This document shows positions 16,504 through 28,689 of a stretch of 64,000 nucleotides of DNA, one piece after another. This DNA comes from Clostridiaceae bacterium (GTDB taxonomy: Bacteria > Bacillota > Clostridia > Lachnospirales > Lachnospiraceae). Position numbers and translations under genes: made by a program. The notes under the pieces are model-generated. The model was not told the origin of the DNA, made no database searches, and worked only from the letters and a program-made list of their open reading frames with translations. The stretch is from assembly GCA_902362865.1 (NCBI GenBank), contig CABIYE010000002.1:318556-382555 (forward strand), read 5' to 3'. Position 1 is the stretch's first letter, and each line of letters starts with the position of its first letter.

Positions 16504-16531
16504 ATTATAACAATCTGTCCCAAAATGTCAA
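16504..16531 (-). promoter_or_regulatory. Promoter of the thrS T-box leader
   Basis: On the minus strand, TTGACA (16526-16531), 16-base spacer, TATAAT (16504-16509). Consensus boxes. Confidence 0.75.
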
Positions 16532-16535
16532 CAAA

Positions 16536-16584
16536 AAACTGAAAAGCACCTATTCTGATATAAACTGAAAAGCACCTATTCTGA
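16536..16584. repeat. 26-bp tandem duplication at the amidase stop codon
   Basis: The 23-base sequence starting AAACTGAAAAGCACCTATTC occurs at 16536-16558 and 16562-16584, period 26. The second copy holds the amidase stop codon (16576-16578); the first lies just behind it. Confidence 0.85.
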
Positions 16585-17274
16585 CGGTGTGTTTTCTATT
16601 GCCTGTGTTATATCATCCCGAAAAGCGGCAAAAGCATCTTCATTTTCAACAAAATATTTGGGGCAGTTTTTCCCCGTTACATCGTAATGACGGATAACAT
16701 CTTCCGACGTCAGGTCAAACTTCATACAAAGCCATGCACACAATTTTACCATAGACTGATAGGTAGCATCATTGAACCTTCCCGTCTCATCAGGATGGCA
16801 GCACTCGATAGACACCGTATCTATATTTCTGGAATTGGACGCATAGGCCACCTCCCAGGTCGGCACACATTGAACAATCTCTCCTTCAAGCCCTACTACA
16901 AAATTACTGCTTGCCTTCGTCTCATGGCTGTCCTTCAGCCCTTCAAAATAATTTCGGTTGTCCATAGCCGTCGACCCCGGATTTGCCGTATAATGGACAA
17001 CAATCCCGGTAATCTTATTCGTCTCAGTGCCAGGTCTGGAATAAGGATTCACAGTCAACAGCTCCACATCAATATCCGGCTGAAACGCATTGATCGCCTC
17101 TCCGTTATTCTCCTTATATTCATCGCTTGCGAAAAGCGGCACTACAAACTTCACACCTACAAGAATAGCAAATACTGAAGCAAGTACAAAAACACCTGCT
17201 TTTTGGATCTTTCTCATTCCCTGCTGGCGCTGTCTGGCCGTCAATTTTCTTTTCTTCCTTCGTTTCTTTCCCAT
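16576..17274 (-). CDS. N-acetylmuramoyl-L-alanine amidase (Amidase_2/PGRP type)
   Basis: 232 residues. A basic N-terminus (KKRRKKRKLTARQRQ) is followed by one membrane segment (AGVFVLASVFAILVGVKFVVPLF, about 29-51), giving a type II anchored enzyme facing the cell wall. The amidase domain (about 85-225) shows zinc ligands His in GIVVHYTANPG, His in VIRHYDVTGKNCP, and the family Cys. It cuts the bond between muramic acid and the stem peptide. The last codons are duplicated just downstream. Lies 15 bases below the aldose epimerase gene, so the two may be co-transcribed. Confidence 0.88.
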   Translation of the reverse strand: MGKKRRKKRKLTARQRQQGMRKIQKAGVFVLASVFAILVGVKFVVPLFASDEYKENNGEAINAFQPDIDVELLTVNPYSRPGTETNKITGIVVHYTANPGSTAMDNRNYFEGLKDSHETKASSNFVVGLEGEIVQCVPTWEVAYASNSRNIDTVSIECCHPDETGRFNDATYQSMVKLCAWLCMKFDLTSEDVIRHYDVTGKNCPKYFVENEDAFAAFRDDITQAIENTPSE

Positions 17275-17289
17275 CTGCTTTATTGTATA

Positions 17290-18315
17290 TTAGTAAAATT
17301 TAAATGTAGTTGTCGTATCGTATGCATCTCCTGCTTTTACAACAGGACTTTGAAACTGCGGCTTATTGACTGCATCCGGAAAATACTGTGTTTCAAAACA
17401 AACTCCGTGGCGCCAGTGATACCGGGCGCCGCCTTTTCCGGTTTCATCTTCGACATAATTGGCTGTGTAAAGCTGCATGCCCGGAAGATCTGTGTAAACC
17501 TCCATCCGGATCCCACTTTCCTCTGCAAGCATCTCCGCCGCCTTACGGAATCCTTCTCCATTCAATACATAGTTGCGGTCATAGCCACGGCCAAACTTCA
17601 GGTCAATATAATCCTCTTCTATATCTCTTCCCAGCGTCTTCATCAATCTGAAATCCATAGGCGTGCCTTCCACCGGAAGAATCACACCCGTCGGCACAGT
17701 TTCTTCATCTGACGGTGTAAACGTATCAGCATCAATCCATACCTTCTGTCCGAGGACCTCGCCGGACTCATGTCCATTCAGATTAAAATAGCTGTGATTT
17801 GTAATATTAAAAATGGTATCCGCATCCGCTGTCCCATGATAATGGATTGTCACTTCGTTCTCATCCGTCAGAGTATAAGTTACTTCAATATGTGCCTTTC
17901 CCGGATATCCCTGATCTCCATCCGGGCTGTCAAGCGTCAGCATAATATGTTTTTCATCTGCTTCTTCTACCTTCCACATCCTCTTACTGTAGAAATCAAG
18001 CCCACTGTGCAGATTGTTTTTAAAGTTATTCTGTGTAAGCTCATAAGTTTTTCCATTTATCGTAAAGCAGGCTCCTTTGATGCGGTTCGCATTCCTTCCG
18101 ATAATTGCACCAAAAAATGCACCGCCCTTTTCATAGCCGGCCACATCATCATACCCAAGTACTACATCACGGATTCTTCCATCTTTATCGGCAGTAAGGA
18201 TACTGACAAGAGTTGCTCCGTAATCGGATACCGCAATCTTCATTCCTTTTTTATTACTCAGTGTATAAAGAGAAGCATACTCACCTTTTTGTGTGATTCC
18301 AAAATCTTTCTTCAT
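17290..18315 (-). CDS. galM: Aldose 1-epimerase
   Basis: 341 residues from the start at 18315 (MKKDFGITQKG), with AGGGAG about 9 bases before it; an earlier ATG at 18363 lacks a ribosome site. Mutarotase that converts alpha and beta forms of galactose or glucose. Typical motifs: GATLVSIL, IGRNANRIKGA (Arg), LHSG with the first His, the second catalytic His in ITNHSYFNLNGH, and LPGMQLYTANY plus a C-terminal ETQYFPDA with the catalytic Glu. No gal operon genes are near. Confidence 0.93.
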   Translation of the reverse strand: MKKDFGITQKGEYASLYTLSNKKGMKIAVSDYGATLVSILTADKDGRIRDVVLGYDDVAGYEKGGAFFGAIIGRNANRIKGACFTINGKTYELTQNNFKNNLHSGLDFYSKRMWKVEEADEKHIMLTLDSPDGDQGYPGKAHIEVTYTLTDENEVTIHYHGTADADTIFNITNHSYFNLNGHESGEVLGQKVWIDADTFTPSDEETVPTGVILPVEGTPMDFRLMKTLGRDIEEDYIDLKFGRGYDRNYVLNGEGFRKAAEMLAEESGIRMEVYTDLPGMQLYTANYVEDETGKGGARYHWRHGVCFETQYFPDAVNKPQFQSPVVKAGDAYDTTTTFKFY

Positions 18316-18393
18316 CTGCCAAATCTCCCTTGCTTTCATTAAACCAAATCTTTCGTATGGCAAAAAGCGCAGCTTCTCGCTGCGCTCCGTCTC

Positions 18394-19851
<1,458 letters not shown>

Positions 19852-19896
19852 TTAAGCCTCTCTTTCTGTTTTCCATTCTTTTGTATTTTATCTGTT

Positions 19897-19926
19897 ATCA
19901 TACAAAAAATTCCCTGCACTTGTCAA
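19897..19926 (-). promoter_or_regulatory. Promoter of guaB
   Basis: On the minus strand, TTGACA (19921-19926), 18-base spacer, TATGAT (19897-19902). Confidence 0.6.
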
Positions 19927-19940
19927 CCTGTTTTTCACAA

Positions 19941-20459
19941 TTAAATACTTCTGTGGCTTTCTATATTTTGTTTACAAACTACTTTCTGCGGCACCAGCGT
20001 CTTCATTCCCTTTAAAATCGTCTCATTAGGTTCAAATACAATTCGCTTTGTCTCCTCGGAAAACACAACAACCATCTCATATACTTCTGCATTAGGATTC
20101 CCACTGGTATAATCTCGCACGTCTGCGTTTTTAAAGGCATTCAACCGATCTGAACCTGATGGAGCCAGAAGTTTTACATCAGCAGCATTCACCGAAAACA
20201 ACCTTTTACGTCTTTCCTTATGCACAATTTTGTCAATCTCAAGATCTCCATCCAGATATAGATATTCATATTCTATATCCAGAGCCCGAAATACAAAAAC
20301 ATCAATAATAATCATAACAATTAAAAGGATAATCCCAACAAAATGAATAAAAACAACCGCTGCCGATACAATGGTTACCGCAAGCAATAATACTTCTATC
20401 ATCAGGTCTTTTACGCTTTTTCTTTTTCTAATGAGCTGTTCTGTATAAAAACCATCCAT
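19941..20459 (-). CDS. DUF6106 family membrane protein
   Basis: 172 residues. The start at 20459 (MDGFYTEQLIRKR) is preceded by GGAGG; the longer frame has no ribosome site. A cytoplasmic N-terminus with RKRKSVKDL is followed by two close membrane segments (about 23-60), then a soluble domain with IEYEYLYLDGDLEIDKI and ...KRIVFEPNE. This is the pattern of DUF6106, a small Lachnospiraceae family that recalls the PH-like b-strand domains of membrane proteins. Function unknown. Single gene between groEL and guaB. Confidence 0.7.
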   Translation of the reverse strand: MDGFYTEQLIRKRKSVKDLMIEVLLLAVTIVSAAVVFIHFVGIILLIVMIIIDVFVFRALDIEYEYLYLDGDLEIDKIVHKERRKRLFSVNAADVKLLAPSGSDRLNAFKNADVRDYTSGNPNAEVYEMVVVFSEETKRIVFEPNETILKGMKTLVPQKVVCKQNIESHRSI

Positions 20460-20530
20460 TTCACTGCCTCCATCTCTTCGGATGCGCTGTTCCATCCAAT
20501 ACTCAATCGTATTGTACCATACTTTTATAC

Positions 20531-20560
20531 AAAAAGGAAACTCCCCTAAAAGAGAGTTCC
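20531..20560 (-). terminator. Terminator of groESL
   Basis: On the minus strand, GGAACTCTC-TTTTA-GGGGAGTTTCC and TTTTT, 34 bases after the groEL stop. Confidence 0.75.
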
Positions 20561-20594
20561 CTGAATTTTCTATATTTATTTTTCGTCACAGGGA

Positions 20595-22232
<1,638 letters not shown>

Positions 22233-22255
22233 TTAATTTCTTTACCGATTCTTCT

Positions 22256-22543
22256 CTATTCTTCAACAATTGCAAGAATATCACTCTGTCTTACAATGAT
22301 ATAGGTCTCGTCATCTGCTTCTACTTCTGTTCCTGCATATTTTGAAAAAATAACCTTCTGTCCTTTTTCCACATTCATCTCTATCTCTTTTCCATCAACA
22401 ATTCCACCAGGTCCGACAGCAATAATTTCTGCCTGCTGCGGTTTCTCTTTTGTCTGCCCTGGTAATACAATTCCGGATTTTGTAGTCTCTTCAGCCTCCA
22501 ACTGTTTTAACACGACTCTGTCTCCCAATGGTACTAATTTCAT
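22256..22543 (-). CDS. groES: 10 kDa co-chaperonin GroES
   Basis: 95 residues, complete. Lid of the GroEL chamber. Shows KLVPLGDRVVLKQLEAEETTKSG with the mobile loop (KSGIVLPGQTKEKP) and VIFSKYAGTEVEAD. First gene of groESL; AGGAGG lies just before the start. Confidence 0.98.
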   Translation of the reverse strand: MKLVPLGDRVVLKQLEAEETTKSGIVLPGQTKEKPQQAEIIAVGPGGIVDGKEIEMNVEKGQKVIFSKYAGTEVEADDETYIIVRQSDILAIVEE

Positions 22544-22576
22544 ATCTGGTTCCTCCTTTTAATAATATCTATTTTG

Positions 22577-22603
22577 TTAGCACTCATAAAAAGAGAGTGC
22601 TAA
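22577..22603. promoter_or_regulatory. CIRCE operator of groESL
   Basis: Perfect TTAGCACTC-N9-GAGTGCTAA inverted repeat, the binding site of the heat-shock repressor HrcA. It lies between the promoter and the groES start. A further GAGAGTGCTA half-site stands at about 22620-22630. Confidence 0.96.
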
Positions 22604-22617
22604 AAAACTCTAGATAT

Positions 22618-22646
22618 AAAATAGCACTCTCAATTTACTTTGTCAA
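22618..22646 (-). promoter_or_regulatory. Promoter of groESL
   Basis: On the minus strand, TTGACA (22641-22646), 17-base spacer, TATTTT (22618-22623), just upstream of CIRCE. The spacer contains an extra GAGTGCTA half-site. Confidence 0.6.
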
Positions 22647-22657
22647 CACCCTTTGTT

Positions 22658-22963
22658 TTAGTTTAGATTATTTTTATAAAATCCATTTTCTATCCGGAAC
22701 CGGAGATGATTTCCTTTTTTATTTATATATCTCTCCAAAACCCTGCCCAGACATATCGTCACTCCTTCCGCTCCCCGGATTCTGCATTCGTATTCAGCAT
22801 CCAGAGAGATTTCGGGAAGCTGTGCATTATTCAGGAGAAGGCAGATCTCATCATCATTTTCGTTATATTTTTTTATCTTGCAGTCAAAAACTTTTCTGCT
22901 GAGTTCTTCATCCATAAGAAATGCCTTTTTTTCTCGTAATTCTACTGAACATCCTTCATGCAT
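22658..22963 (-). CDS. Small protein of unknown function
   Basis: 101 residues. The start at 22963 (MHEGCSVELREKK) has GAAAGGAGAG 6 bases before it; the frame begins further up at 22993 but without a ribosome site. No signal or membrane segment. It is beta-rich, with YECRIRGAEGVTICLGRVLERY and ending RFRIENGFYKNN, a layout that recalls one half of a PilZ-like barrel; that is only a guess. It lies between groES and codY, directly after the codY terminator. Confidence 0.6.
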   Translation of the reverse strand: MHEGCSVELREKKAFLMDEELSRKVFDCKIKKYNENDDEICLLLNNAQLPEISLDAEYECRIRGAEGVTICLGRVLERYINKKGNHLRFRIENGFYKNNLN

Positions 22964-22977
22964 CTTCCGCTCTCCTT

Positions 22978-23008
22978 TCAAAAAGAAGGGCATCCTTACG
23001 ATGCCCTT
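22978..23008 (-). terminator. Terminator of codY
   Basis: On the minus strand, AAGGGCAT-CGTAAGG-ATGCCCTT then CTTTTTG, 9 bases after the codY stop. It ends the comM-dprA-topA-codY unit. Confidence 0.75.
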
Positions 23009-23016
23009 TCTACGAT

Positions 23017-23799
23017 TTATTTTTTGCGTTCTTCTTTGATCTTATCCAACTCTGTAAATACGTAGTCATTTACCACTTTAATATATGTTCCCTTCATACC
23101 GGAAGACCTGGACTCAATCACACCGGCACTCTCAAACTTACGGAGCGCATTAACAATAACCGAACGGGTAATTCCCACTCTGTCCGCAATCTTACTTGCT
23201 ACCAAAATTCCTTCTGTACCTTCCAGTTCATCAAAAATGTGGATGATCGCTTCCAGTTCAGAGAAAGAAAGCGTGCTGATAGCAGACTGGACAATATGTT
23301 CCTTCCTTGTCTCTTCCGCATTTTCCTCATTTACAGAGCGAAGCATCTCAAGCCCTACTACCGTTGTTCCATATTCACTTAAAATAATATCGTCAATTTC
23401 ATATCCGGCTTCTTCTTTGTAAATAAATAATGTACCCAGCCTCTCTCCTGCAATATCTATCGGAGTAATAATTGCCTGATAGCCTTTCACCGTTTCCGGT
23501 GAAAACCCAAGGGTCTCCAGATTAACATTCTCTTTTGTTGACAAAATCCCAAGAAGCCGCTCATTCAACATTTCATCAATATGAATCCCTACTTCTCCGC
23601 CAATCAATTCGTGAATCGGTCTAACCCTATCGCACTTACTGATACCCAGCACTTTCCCCTTTTTGCTGACCACTAATACATTAGAATCCAGAATTTCCGT
23701 TAATACCGCACAAATATCATTAAAAACCACTTTGCTGGAATTGTTATTGTGAAGTAATTTGTTGATTTTCCTAGTTTTATCTAATAACTGTACGCTCAT
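23017..23799 (-). CDS. codY: GTP-sensing global regulator CodY
   Basis: 260 residues. N-terminal GAF domain (about 1-155) binds branched-chain amino acids. The C-terminal winged helix carries the very conserved ASKIADRVGITRSVIVNALR and ESRSSGMKGTYIKV. CodY represses nutrient-uptake and biosynthesis genes when GTP and isoleucine are high. It is separated from topA by 76 bases with a possible own promoter (TTGAAA-N17-TAATAT), and ends the comM-dprA-topA cluster. Confidence 0.97.
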   Translation of the reverse strand: MSVQLLDKTRKINKLLHNNNSSKVVFNDICAVLTEILDSNVLVVSKKGKVLGISKCDRVRPIHELIGGEVGIHIDEMLNERLLGILSTKENVNLETLGFSPETVKGYQAIITPIDIAGERLGTLFIYKEEAGYEIDDIILSEYGTTVVGLEMLRSVNEENAEETRKEHIVQSAISTLSFSELEAIIHIFDELEGTEGILVASKIADRVGITRSVIVNALRKFESAGVIESRSSGMKGTYIKVVNDYVFTELDKIKEERKK

Positions 23800-23875
23800 T
23801 TTCTATTCCTCCATTTTTAATTGTTATATTATCATACAATTCTAACAATTTCAATAGATTTTCACTTTTTTTCAT

Positions 23876-25939
23876 TTATTTAACAAAAACATAGCCGCAC
23901 TGCGCATCCCCGCATACTAACTTATTGCCCTTCATTACCATATAACCTCCACACTTCGGACATTTCTCTTCCGCCGGTTTCTGCCAGGACATAAAATCAC
24001 AATCGGGATTATCTTCACACCCATAATACTTTCTTCCCTTTTTTGTCTTACGGAGCACAATATCTTTTCCACATTTCGGACAGGAAACACCGATTTTTTC
24101 CAGATACGGCTTCGTATTTCTGCATTCCGGGAATCCGGGACAGGCAAGGAATTTTCCATGAGGGCCATATTTGATAACCATATTCCGTCCGCATTCTTCA
24201 CAGACTACATCCGTCACTTCATCTTCTATCTTTACGCTTTCCAGCTCTTTCTCCGCAATCTGCACAGCCTCCTCCAAATCCGGATAAAAGTTGGAAATAA
24301 CCGACTTCCACTCTACCTTCCCTTCTGCCACTTTATCAAGGAGTCCTTCCATATTTGCCGTAAAATTCACATCCACAATTGCAGGAAAAGACTGTACCAT
24401 AATATGGTCTACTACTTCTCCTATCTCCGTCAAATACAGGTTCTTCCCTTCTTTAGCAACATATCTCCTTGCTATAATAGTAGAAATCGTGGGGGCATAA
24501 GTACTGGGGCGTCCGATTCCAAGCTCCTCCAGTGTTTTGACAAGGGAGGCCTCTGTGTAATGCGCCGGGGGCTGGGTAAAATGCTGTTTTGTCTCAAAAT
24601 GATCCTTGGTAAGGACAGAATCCTTATCCAAACCCTTCAGCAAAACATTATTTTCAACCTTCTCCTCTTCCGATTCGGTATATACCAGTCGAAATCCTTC
24701 AAATACAACCTTCGATGCCGATACAGTAAAACAATACTTTCCTGCTGAAATCTTTACCGATGTTGTCTCATATAATGCCGGTTTCATGCGACTCGCCACA
24801 AATCGCTTCCAAATCAGCTGGTACAGCCGGAATTGGTCTCTGGTAAGAGAATCCTTCATAGCGGCCGGAGTCCGACTTACATCGGTAGGCCGGATTGCCT
24901 CATGTGCGTCCTGGATCTTCTTATCCGTACTTTTCTTCACAGAACCGGAAACCACATATTCTTCTCCATAATTCTGTCCAATATATCTCCTTACATTTTC
25001 ATCAGCCTCTTCTGAGATTCTGGTAGAATCTGTACGCAGATAAGTGATAATTCCCACTGTACCATTTCCTTTAATATCAATTCCTTCATATAATTGCTGC
25101 GCAATCCGCATCGTTTTCCGTGTCGCAAAATTCAACACCTTAGATGCTTCCTGCTGCAAAGTACTTGTAGTAAACGGAATCGGCGCTTTCTTCGCACGCT
25201 CTCCTTTCTTTACCTCTGTGACAGAATAATCTGACGTCTCCACTTCTTTTAATATTTCATCCAGCTCTTCTTTGGAACCAATTGTCATTTTCTTCTTTTC
25301 TGTCCCATAAAACTTGGCAGTAAGAAGCTTTTTCTCTCCCTTGACCTTCAAATGCGCATCCAGCGTCCAATATTCTTCCGGAATAAATGCATTAATTTCT
25401 TCTTCTCTGTCAGCAATAATCCGGAGAGCTACCGACTGCACCCTTCCCGCACTCAGCCCTCTTTTCACCTTTGCCCACAAAAGCGGACTAATCTTGTAGC
25501 CTACAATTCTATCAAGCGCCCGTCTTGCCTGCTGGGCATCCACCAGATCCATATCAATCTCTCTTGCGTTTTTTATAGATGCCTTTACTGCATTCTTCGT
25601 AATTTCATTAAAACTAATCCGGTATGTCTTCTTCTCCTCCAGCTTCAGTGCCTTATACAGATGCCAGGAAATAGCCTCTCCCTCACGGTCCGGGTCAGTT
25701 GCAAGATACACTTTATCCGCTTTTTTCACTTCTTTCCGAAGCGCAGCAAGAATCTCCCCTTTCCCACGGATGGTAATATATTTGGGTTCAAAATCATGTT
25801 CAACGTCTATTCCGAGCTGACTCTTCGGCAAATCGCGAACATGTCCGTTAGATGCCATTACCGTATAGTTACTTCCTAAAAATTTCTTAATCGTCTTCAC
25901 TTTCGCGGGAGACTCTACGATTACGAGATAATGCGCCAT
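23876..25939 (-). CDS. topA: DNA topoisomerase I (type IA)
   Basis: 687 residues. Relaxes negative supercoils. The TOPRIM domain begins LVIVESPAKVKTIKKFLG with acidic D.DREGEAISWHL. The active-site Tyr lies in the segment GTVGIITYLRTDSTRIS. The C-terminal part holds three zinc-ribbon units (CEECG...CPGFPEC, CPKCG...CEDNPDC, CPKCGG...CGDAQC). It sits in the conserved order comM-dprA-topA-codY. Confidence 0.97.
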   Translation of the reverse strand: MAHYLVIVESPAKVKTIKKFLGSNYTVMASNGHVRDLPKSQLGIDVEHDFEPKYITIRGKGEILAALRKEVKKADKVYLATDPDREGEAISWHLYKALKLEEKKTYRISFNEITKNAVKASIKNAREIDMDLVDAQQARRALDRIVGYKISPLLWAKVKRGLSAGRVQSVALRIIADREEEINAFIPEEYWTLDAHLKVKGEKKLLTAKFYGTEKKKMTIGSKEELDEILKEVETSDYSVTEVKKGERAKKAPIPFTTSTLQQEASKVLNFATRKTMRIAQQLYEGIDIKGNGTVGIITYLRTDSTRISEEADENVRRYIGQNYGEEYVVSGSVKKSTDKKIQDAHEAIRPTDVSRTPAAMKDSLTRDQFRLYQLIWKRFVASRMKPALYETTSVKISAGKYCFTVSASKVVFEGFRLVYTESEEEKVENNVLLKGLDKDSVLTKDHFETKQHFTQPPAHYTEASLVKTLEELGIGRPSTYAPTISTIIARRYVAKEGKNLYLTEIGEVVDHIMVQSFPAIVDVNFTANMEGLLDKVAEGKVEWKSVISNFYPDLEEAVQIAEKELESVKIEDEVTDVVCEECGRNMVIKYGPHGKFLACPGFPECRNTKPYLEKIGVSCPKCGKDIVLRKTKKGRKYYGCEDNPDCDFMSWQKPAEEKCPKCGGYMVMKGNKLVCGDAQCGYVFVK

Positions 25940-25974
25940 TACCTATACTCCTTCATTCATGATCCAGGCCCACG

Positions 25975-27093
25975 CTATAGCTGTGCTCTGACATAATAAT
26001 TTTTTGATATTTCTTTAATGTATCCCTTAATTATCAGCGATGTCAACTGCTGCATCAATTCTGCCGGCATCATTTTTGTCTCATCAAGCAGCCTGCTTAA
26101 ACTTTTGGGATACAAATCGAGCTTACTATACACCAATTTTTCAGCTCTTTCAAGCGTTTTTTCATTTTTGTCTGTGTTCGCGCCTATTTTAGCAGGGAAA
26201 AAATTGCGGGATAATCCCAGCTCCGCAAGCAGTTCTTCCGGCGACAACAAAATTCCCGCACCCTGACGGAGCAACTCATTACACCCCCTGCTCAGCCGAC
26301 TTGTCACCGGCCCGGGCAGTGCATAGACATCCTTTCCCTGCTCCAAAGCCATATCCGCCGTAATCAAAGAGCCGCTCTTTTCTCTTGCTTCCATAACAAG
26401 AACAACATCCGATAATCCGCTGATGATTCTGTTTCTTGCAGGGAAAAATTCTTTTAACGGAGGTGTCCCTTCCGGCTGTTCAGATAAAATGCCTCCTGCT
26501 TTCTGTAAGTCTGCATACAAACCGATATGTTCCCTTGGATAACAGATGTCTATTCCGCACCCCAGAACTCCGTAAGACTCTCCTCCTGCATTTAGCGCGC
26601 CTCTCTGGCCTGCACCATCGATTCCTTTTGCCATTCCGCTAATTACCTGTATTCCATTTGCTGCAAGTACCTCGCCATAAGCAATCGCCATCTGTTCTCC
26701 ATAAGATGTACATTGCCTTGCACCCACAATCGCCACTGACGGTCTGTCATCGTCCGGTAATTTTCCCTTGATATACAGTGCGTATGGCGGCGATGGTATT
26801 TCTCTCAGCCGGCTGGGATAATCAGGGTGAAAATACGGGACAAAATATATCCCTTTTTCTATGCATCTTTCATATTCCTGACATATTCCTTTATTCGTCC
26901 TTGCTGCATTCAATGCCGAAATATCTTTTTCTGTCAGAAATCCAAGAGATTTTAACTTGGTTTCTTCTATATAATAAATATTTTCGCCGCTCTTTAGCTG
27001 CTCATGGAGTTTCCATTTTTTCCCGGCAGACAAGGCCCTGATTCCCGCAAACCAGTACTCATATGCAAGGTTGTCGGACTTCTTTTCCTTCAT
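25975..27093 (-). CDS. dprA: DNA-processing protein DprA
   Basis: 372 residues from the ATG at 27093, which overlaps the comM stop by one base (TAATG). DprA loads RecA on incoming single-stranded DNA. Rossmann-fold DNA-binding motifs are clear: VAIVGARQCTSYG, GMAKGIDGAGQRGAL, GSLITADMALEQGKDVYALPG and RGCNELLRQGA. A C-terminal winged-helix region (about 315-372) is present. Natural transformation is possible but the window holds no pilus genes. Confidence 0.94.
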   Translation of the reverse strand: MKEKKSDNLAYEYWFAGIRALSAGKKWKLHEQLKSGENIYYIEETKLKSLGFLTEKDISALNAARTNKGICQEYERCIEKGIYFVPYFHPDYPSRLREIPSPPYALYIKGKLPDDDRPSVAIVGARQCTSYGEQMAIAYGEVLAANGIQVISGMAKGIDGAGQRGALNAGGESYGVLGCGIDICYPREHIGLYADLQKAGGILSEQPEGTPPLKEFFPARNRIISGLSDVVLVMEAREKSGSLITADMALEQGKDVYALPGPVTSRLSRGCNELLRQGAGILLSPEELLAELGLSRNFFPAKIGANTDKNEKTLERAEKLVYSKLDLYPKSLSRLLDETKMMPAELMQQLTSLIIKGYIKEISKNYYVRAQL

Positions 27094-28628
27094 TATACTC
27101 GCCCCCAATACTTTTTATCCATCATTCTGTAGCCGACCGCCTCCGTAAGATGCTCCGTCCGGATTCTGTCTTCCCCTGCCAGATCTGCAATCGTCCTGGC
27201 AACCTTCAGGATTTTATGATAAGTTCTTGCCGTAAGCTCCATCCGGTCAAACACCTGGCTCATCATCCGTTTCCCTTCGCTGTCAAGTTCACAGTATTCT
27301 TCCATCTCTGCTGCTGTAATCCCCGCATTAAACGCAAATTTTGCTCCTGCAAATCTCTTTCTCTGTATCTTTCTTGCCTGCATGATTCGTTTGCGTATGT
27401 CTGCAGAAGATTCTCCCTGTGGTTTCCTCTGTAATTCCTCATACTTAAGTCCCGGTACTTCCATACAGATATCCATCCTCGAAAGGAAAGGCTGGCTGAC
27501 CTTATACAAATACTGTCTGATCTGATAAGGAGTGCAGCAACATTTTTCTAAATCAGGATAATAGCCGCAAGGGCAGGGATTCATGGCCGCCACTAACATT
27601 ACATCCGCCGGGAACCGGAAATTCCCCTGACTTCTCACAAGCTGAATTTCTCTGGTCTCAAGAGGCTGACGCAGCGCTTCCAATACAGATTTCTGGAACT
27701 CTGCCAATTCATCCAAAAACAGAACACCCCCGCTTGCCAGACTGATTTCACCCGGTTTCGGCAAACTGCCGCCCCCAATCAGCGCCGCCTTAGACACCGT
27801 ATGATGTACCTCACGGAAAGGGCGCTCAGTTATCAGGGGATGCTCTTTCTTAAGCAGGCCCGCCACGCTATATACTTTCGTAATCTCAATGCTTTCTTCC
27901 ATAGTAAGCGTCGGAAGAATCGAAGGAATTCTTTTGGAAAGCAAGGATTTTCCACTTCCGGGTGGTCCCATGAGCAGCAGATTATGCCGCCCGGCAACAG
28001 CAATCTCTGCTGCACGCTTCGCCGCCTCCTGTCCGTAAATATCCCGAAAATCCAAACTGTCCCCACTTTCCTTATCAGTCATATCTTCCACATATCCGGC
28101 GTCTTCAAAAGAAATCTCTCCATTCAGATACCGGTACACCTCTGCCAGGCACTTCACCCCTATTACCTGTATCTGCCCTATAATTGCTGCTTCCTTTGCA
28201 TTTTCAAAAGGCACGATACAAGCACGGCACCCTTCTTTCTTTGCTGCCGCCACAATGGGAAGTATTCCTGTACATCTGCATACCCTTCCATCCAGCCCAA
28301 GTTCACCGATCACCAGTGTCTTCTCAAGCCTTGCCCGTCCCACCAGCCCCAGCGAAGCAAGAATCGCTAAAGCAATAGGCAGATCGAAAGACGCCCCTCT
28401 TTTACGTATGTCCGCTGGAGACAGATTAATCACTGTTTTCTTTGCCGGAATCTCCAGACCGGAATTGCGGATTGCCGTCCTCACCCGTTCTCCCGCTTCC
28501 TTTACCTCTGCCGACAAATAACCCACCATGTGGAACATAGGCAGGCCGTTGCTTAAATCAGCTTCTACCGAAACAAGACGTACGTCCATTCCTTGTAATA
28601 CTGCCGATAATACATTACTGAAACTCAT
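27093..28628 (-). CDS. comM: ComM/YifB family magnesium chelatase-like AAA+ ATPase
   Basis: 511 residues. N-terminal Lon-like fold (about 1-170, ADIRKRGASFDLPIALAIL), central AAA+ with Walker A GPPGSGKSLLSKR, Walker B GGVLFLDELAEF, the sensor near AAMNPCPCGYYPD, and a C-terminal chelatase segment (about 400-505) with Arg-finger type motifs. In competent bacteria ComM is a helicase that extends heteroduplex DNA. First gene of the comM-dprA-topA-codY unit. Confidence 0.95.
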   Translation of the reverse strand: MSFSNVLSAVLQGMDVRLVSVEADLSNGLPMFHMVGYLSAEVKEAGERVRTAIRNSGLEIPAKKTVINLSPADIRKRGASFDLPIALAILASLGLVGRARLEKTLVIGELGLDGRVCRCTGILPIVAAAKKEGCRACIVPFENAKEAAIIGQIQVIGVKCLAEVYRYLNGEISFEDAGYVEDMTDKESGDSLDFRDIYGQEAAKRAAEIAVAGRHNLLLMGPPGSGKSLLSKRIPSILPTLTMEESIEITKVYSVAGLLKKEHPLITERPFREVHHTVSKAALIGGGSLPKPGEISLASGGVLFLDELAEFQKSVLEALRQPLETREIQLVRSQGNFRFPADVMLVAAMNPCPCGYYPDLEKCCCTPYQIRQYLYKVSQPFLSRMDICMEVPGLKYEELQRKPQGESSADIRKRIMQARKIQRKRFAGAKFAFNAGITAAEMEEYCELDSEGKRMMSQVFDRMELTARTYHKILKVARTIADLAGEDRIRTEHLTEAVGYRMMDKKYWGRV

Positions 28629-28689
28629 TCAATGCTCCTTCCTTCTTCAGTTAATTTTAAAAAATCTCTTAGACTGTGAGCACTTTCTC

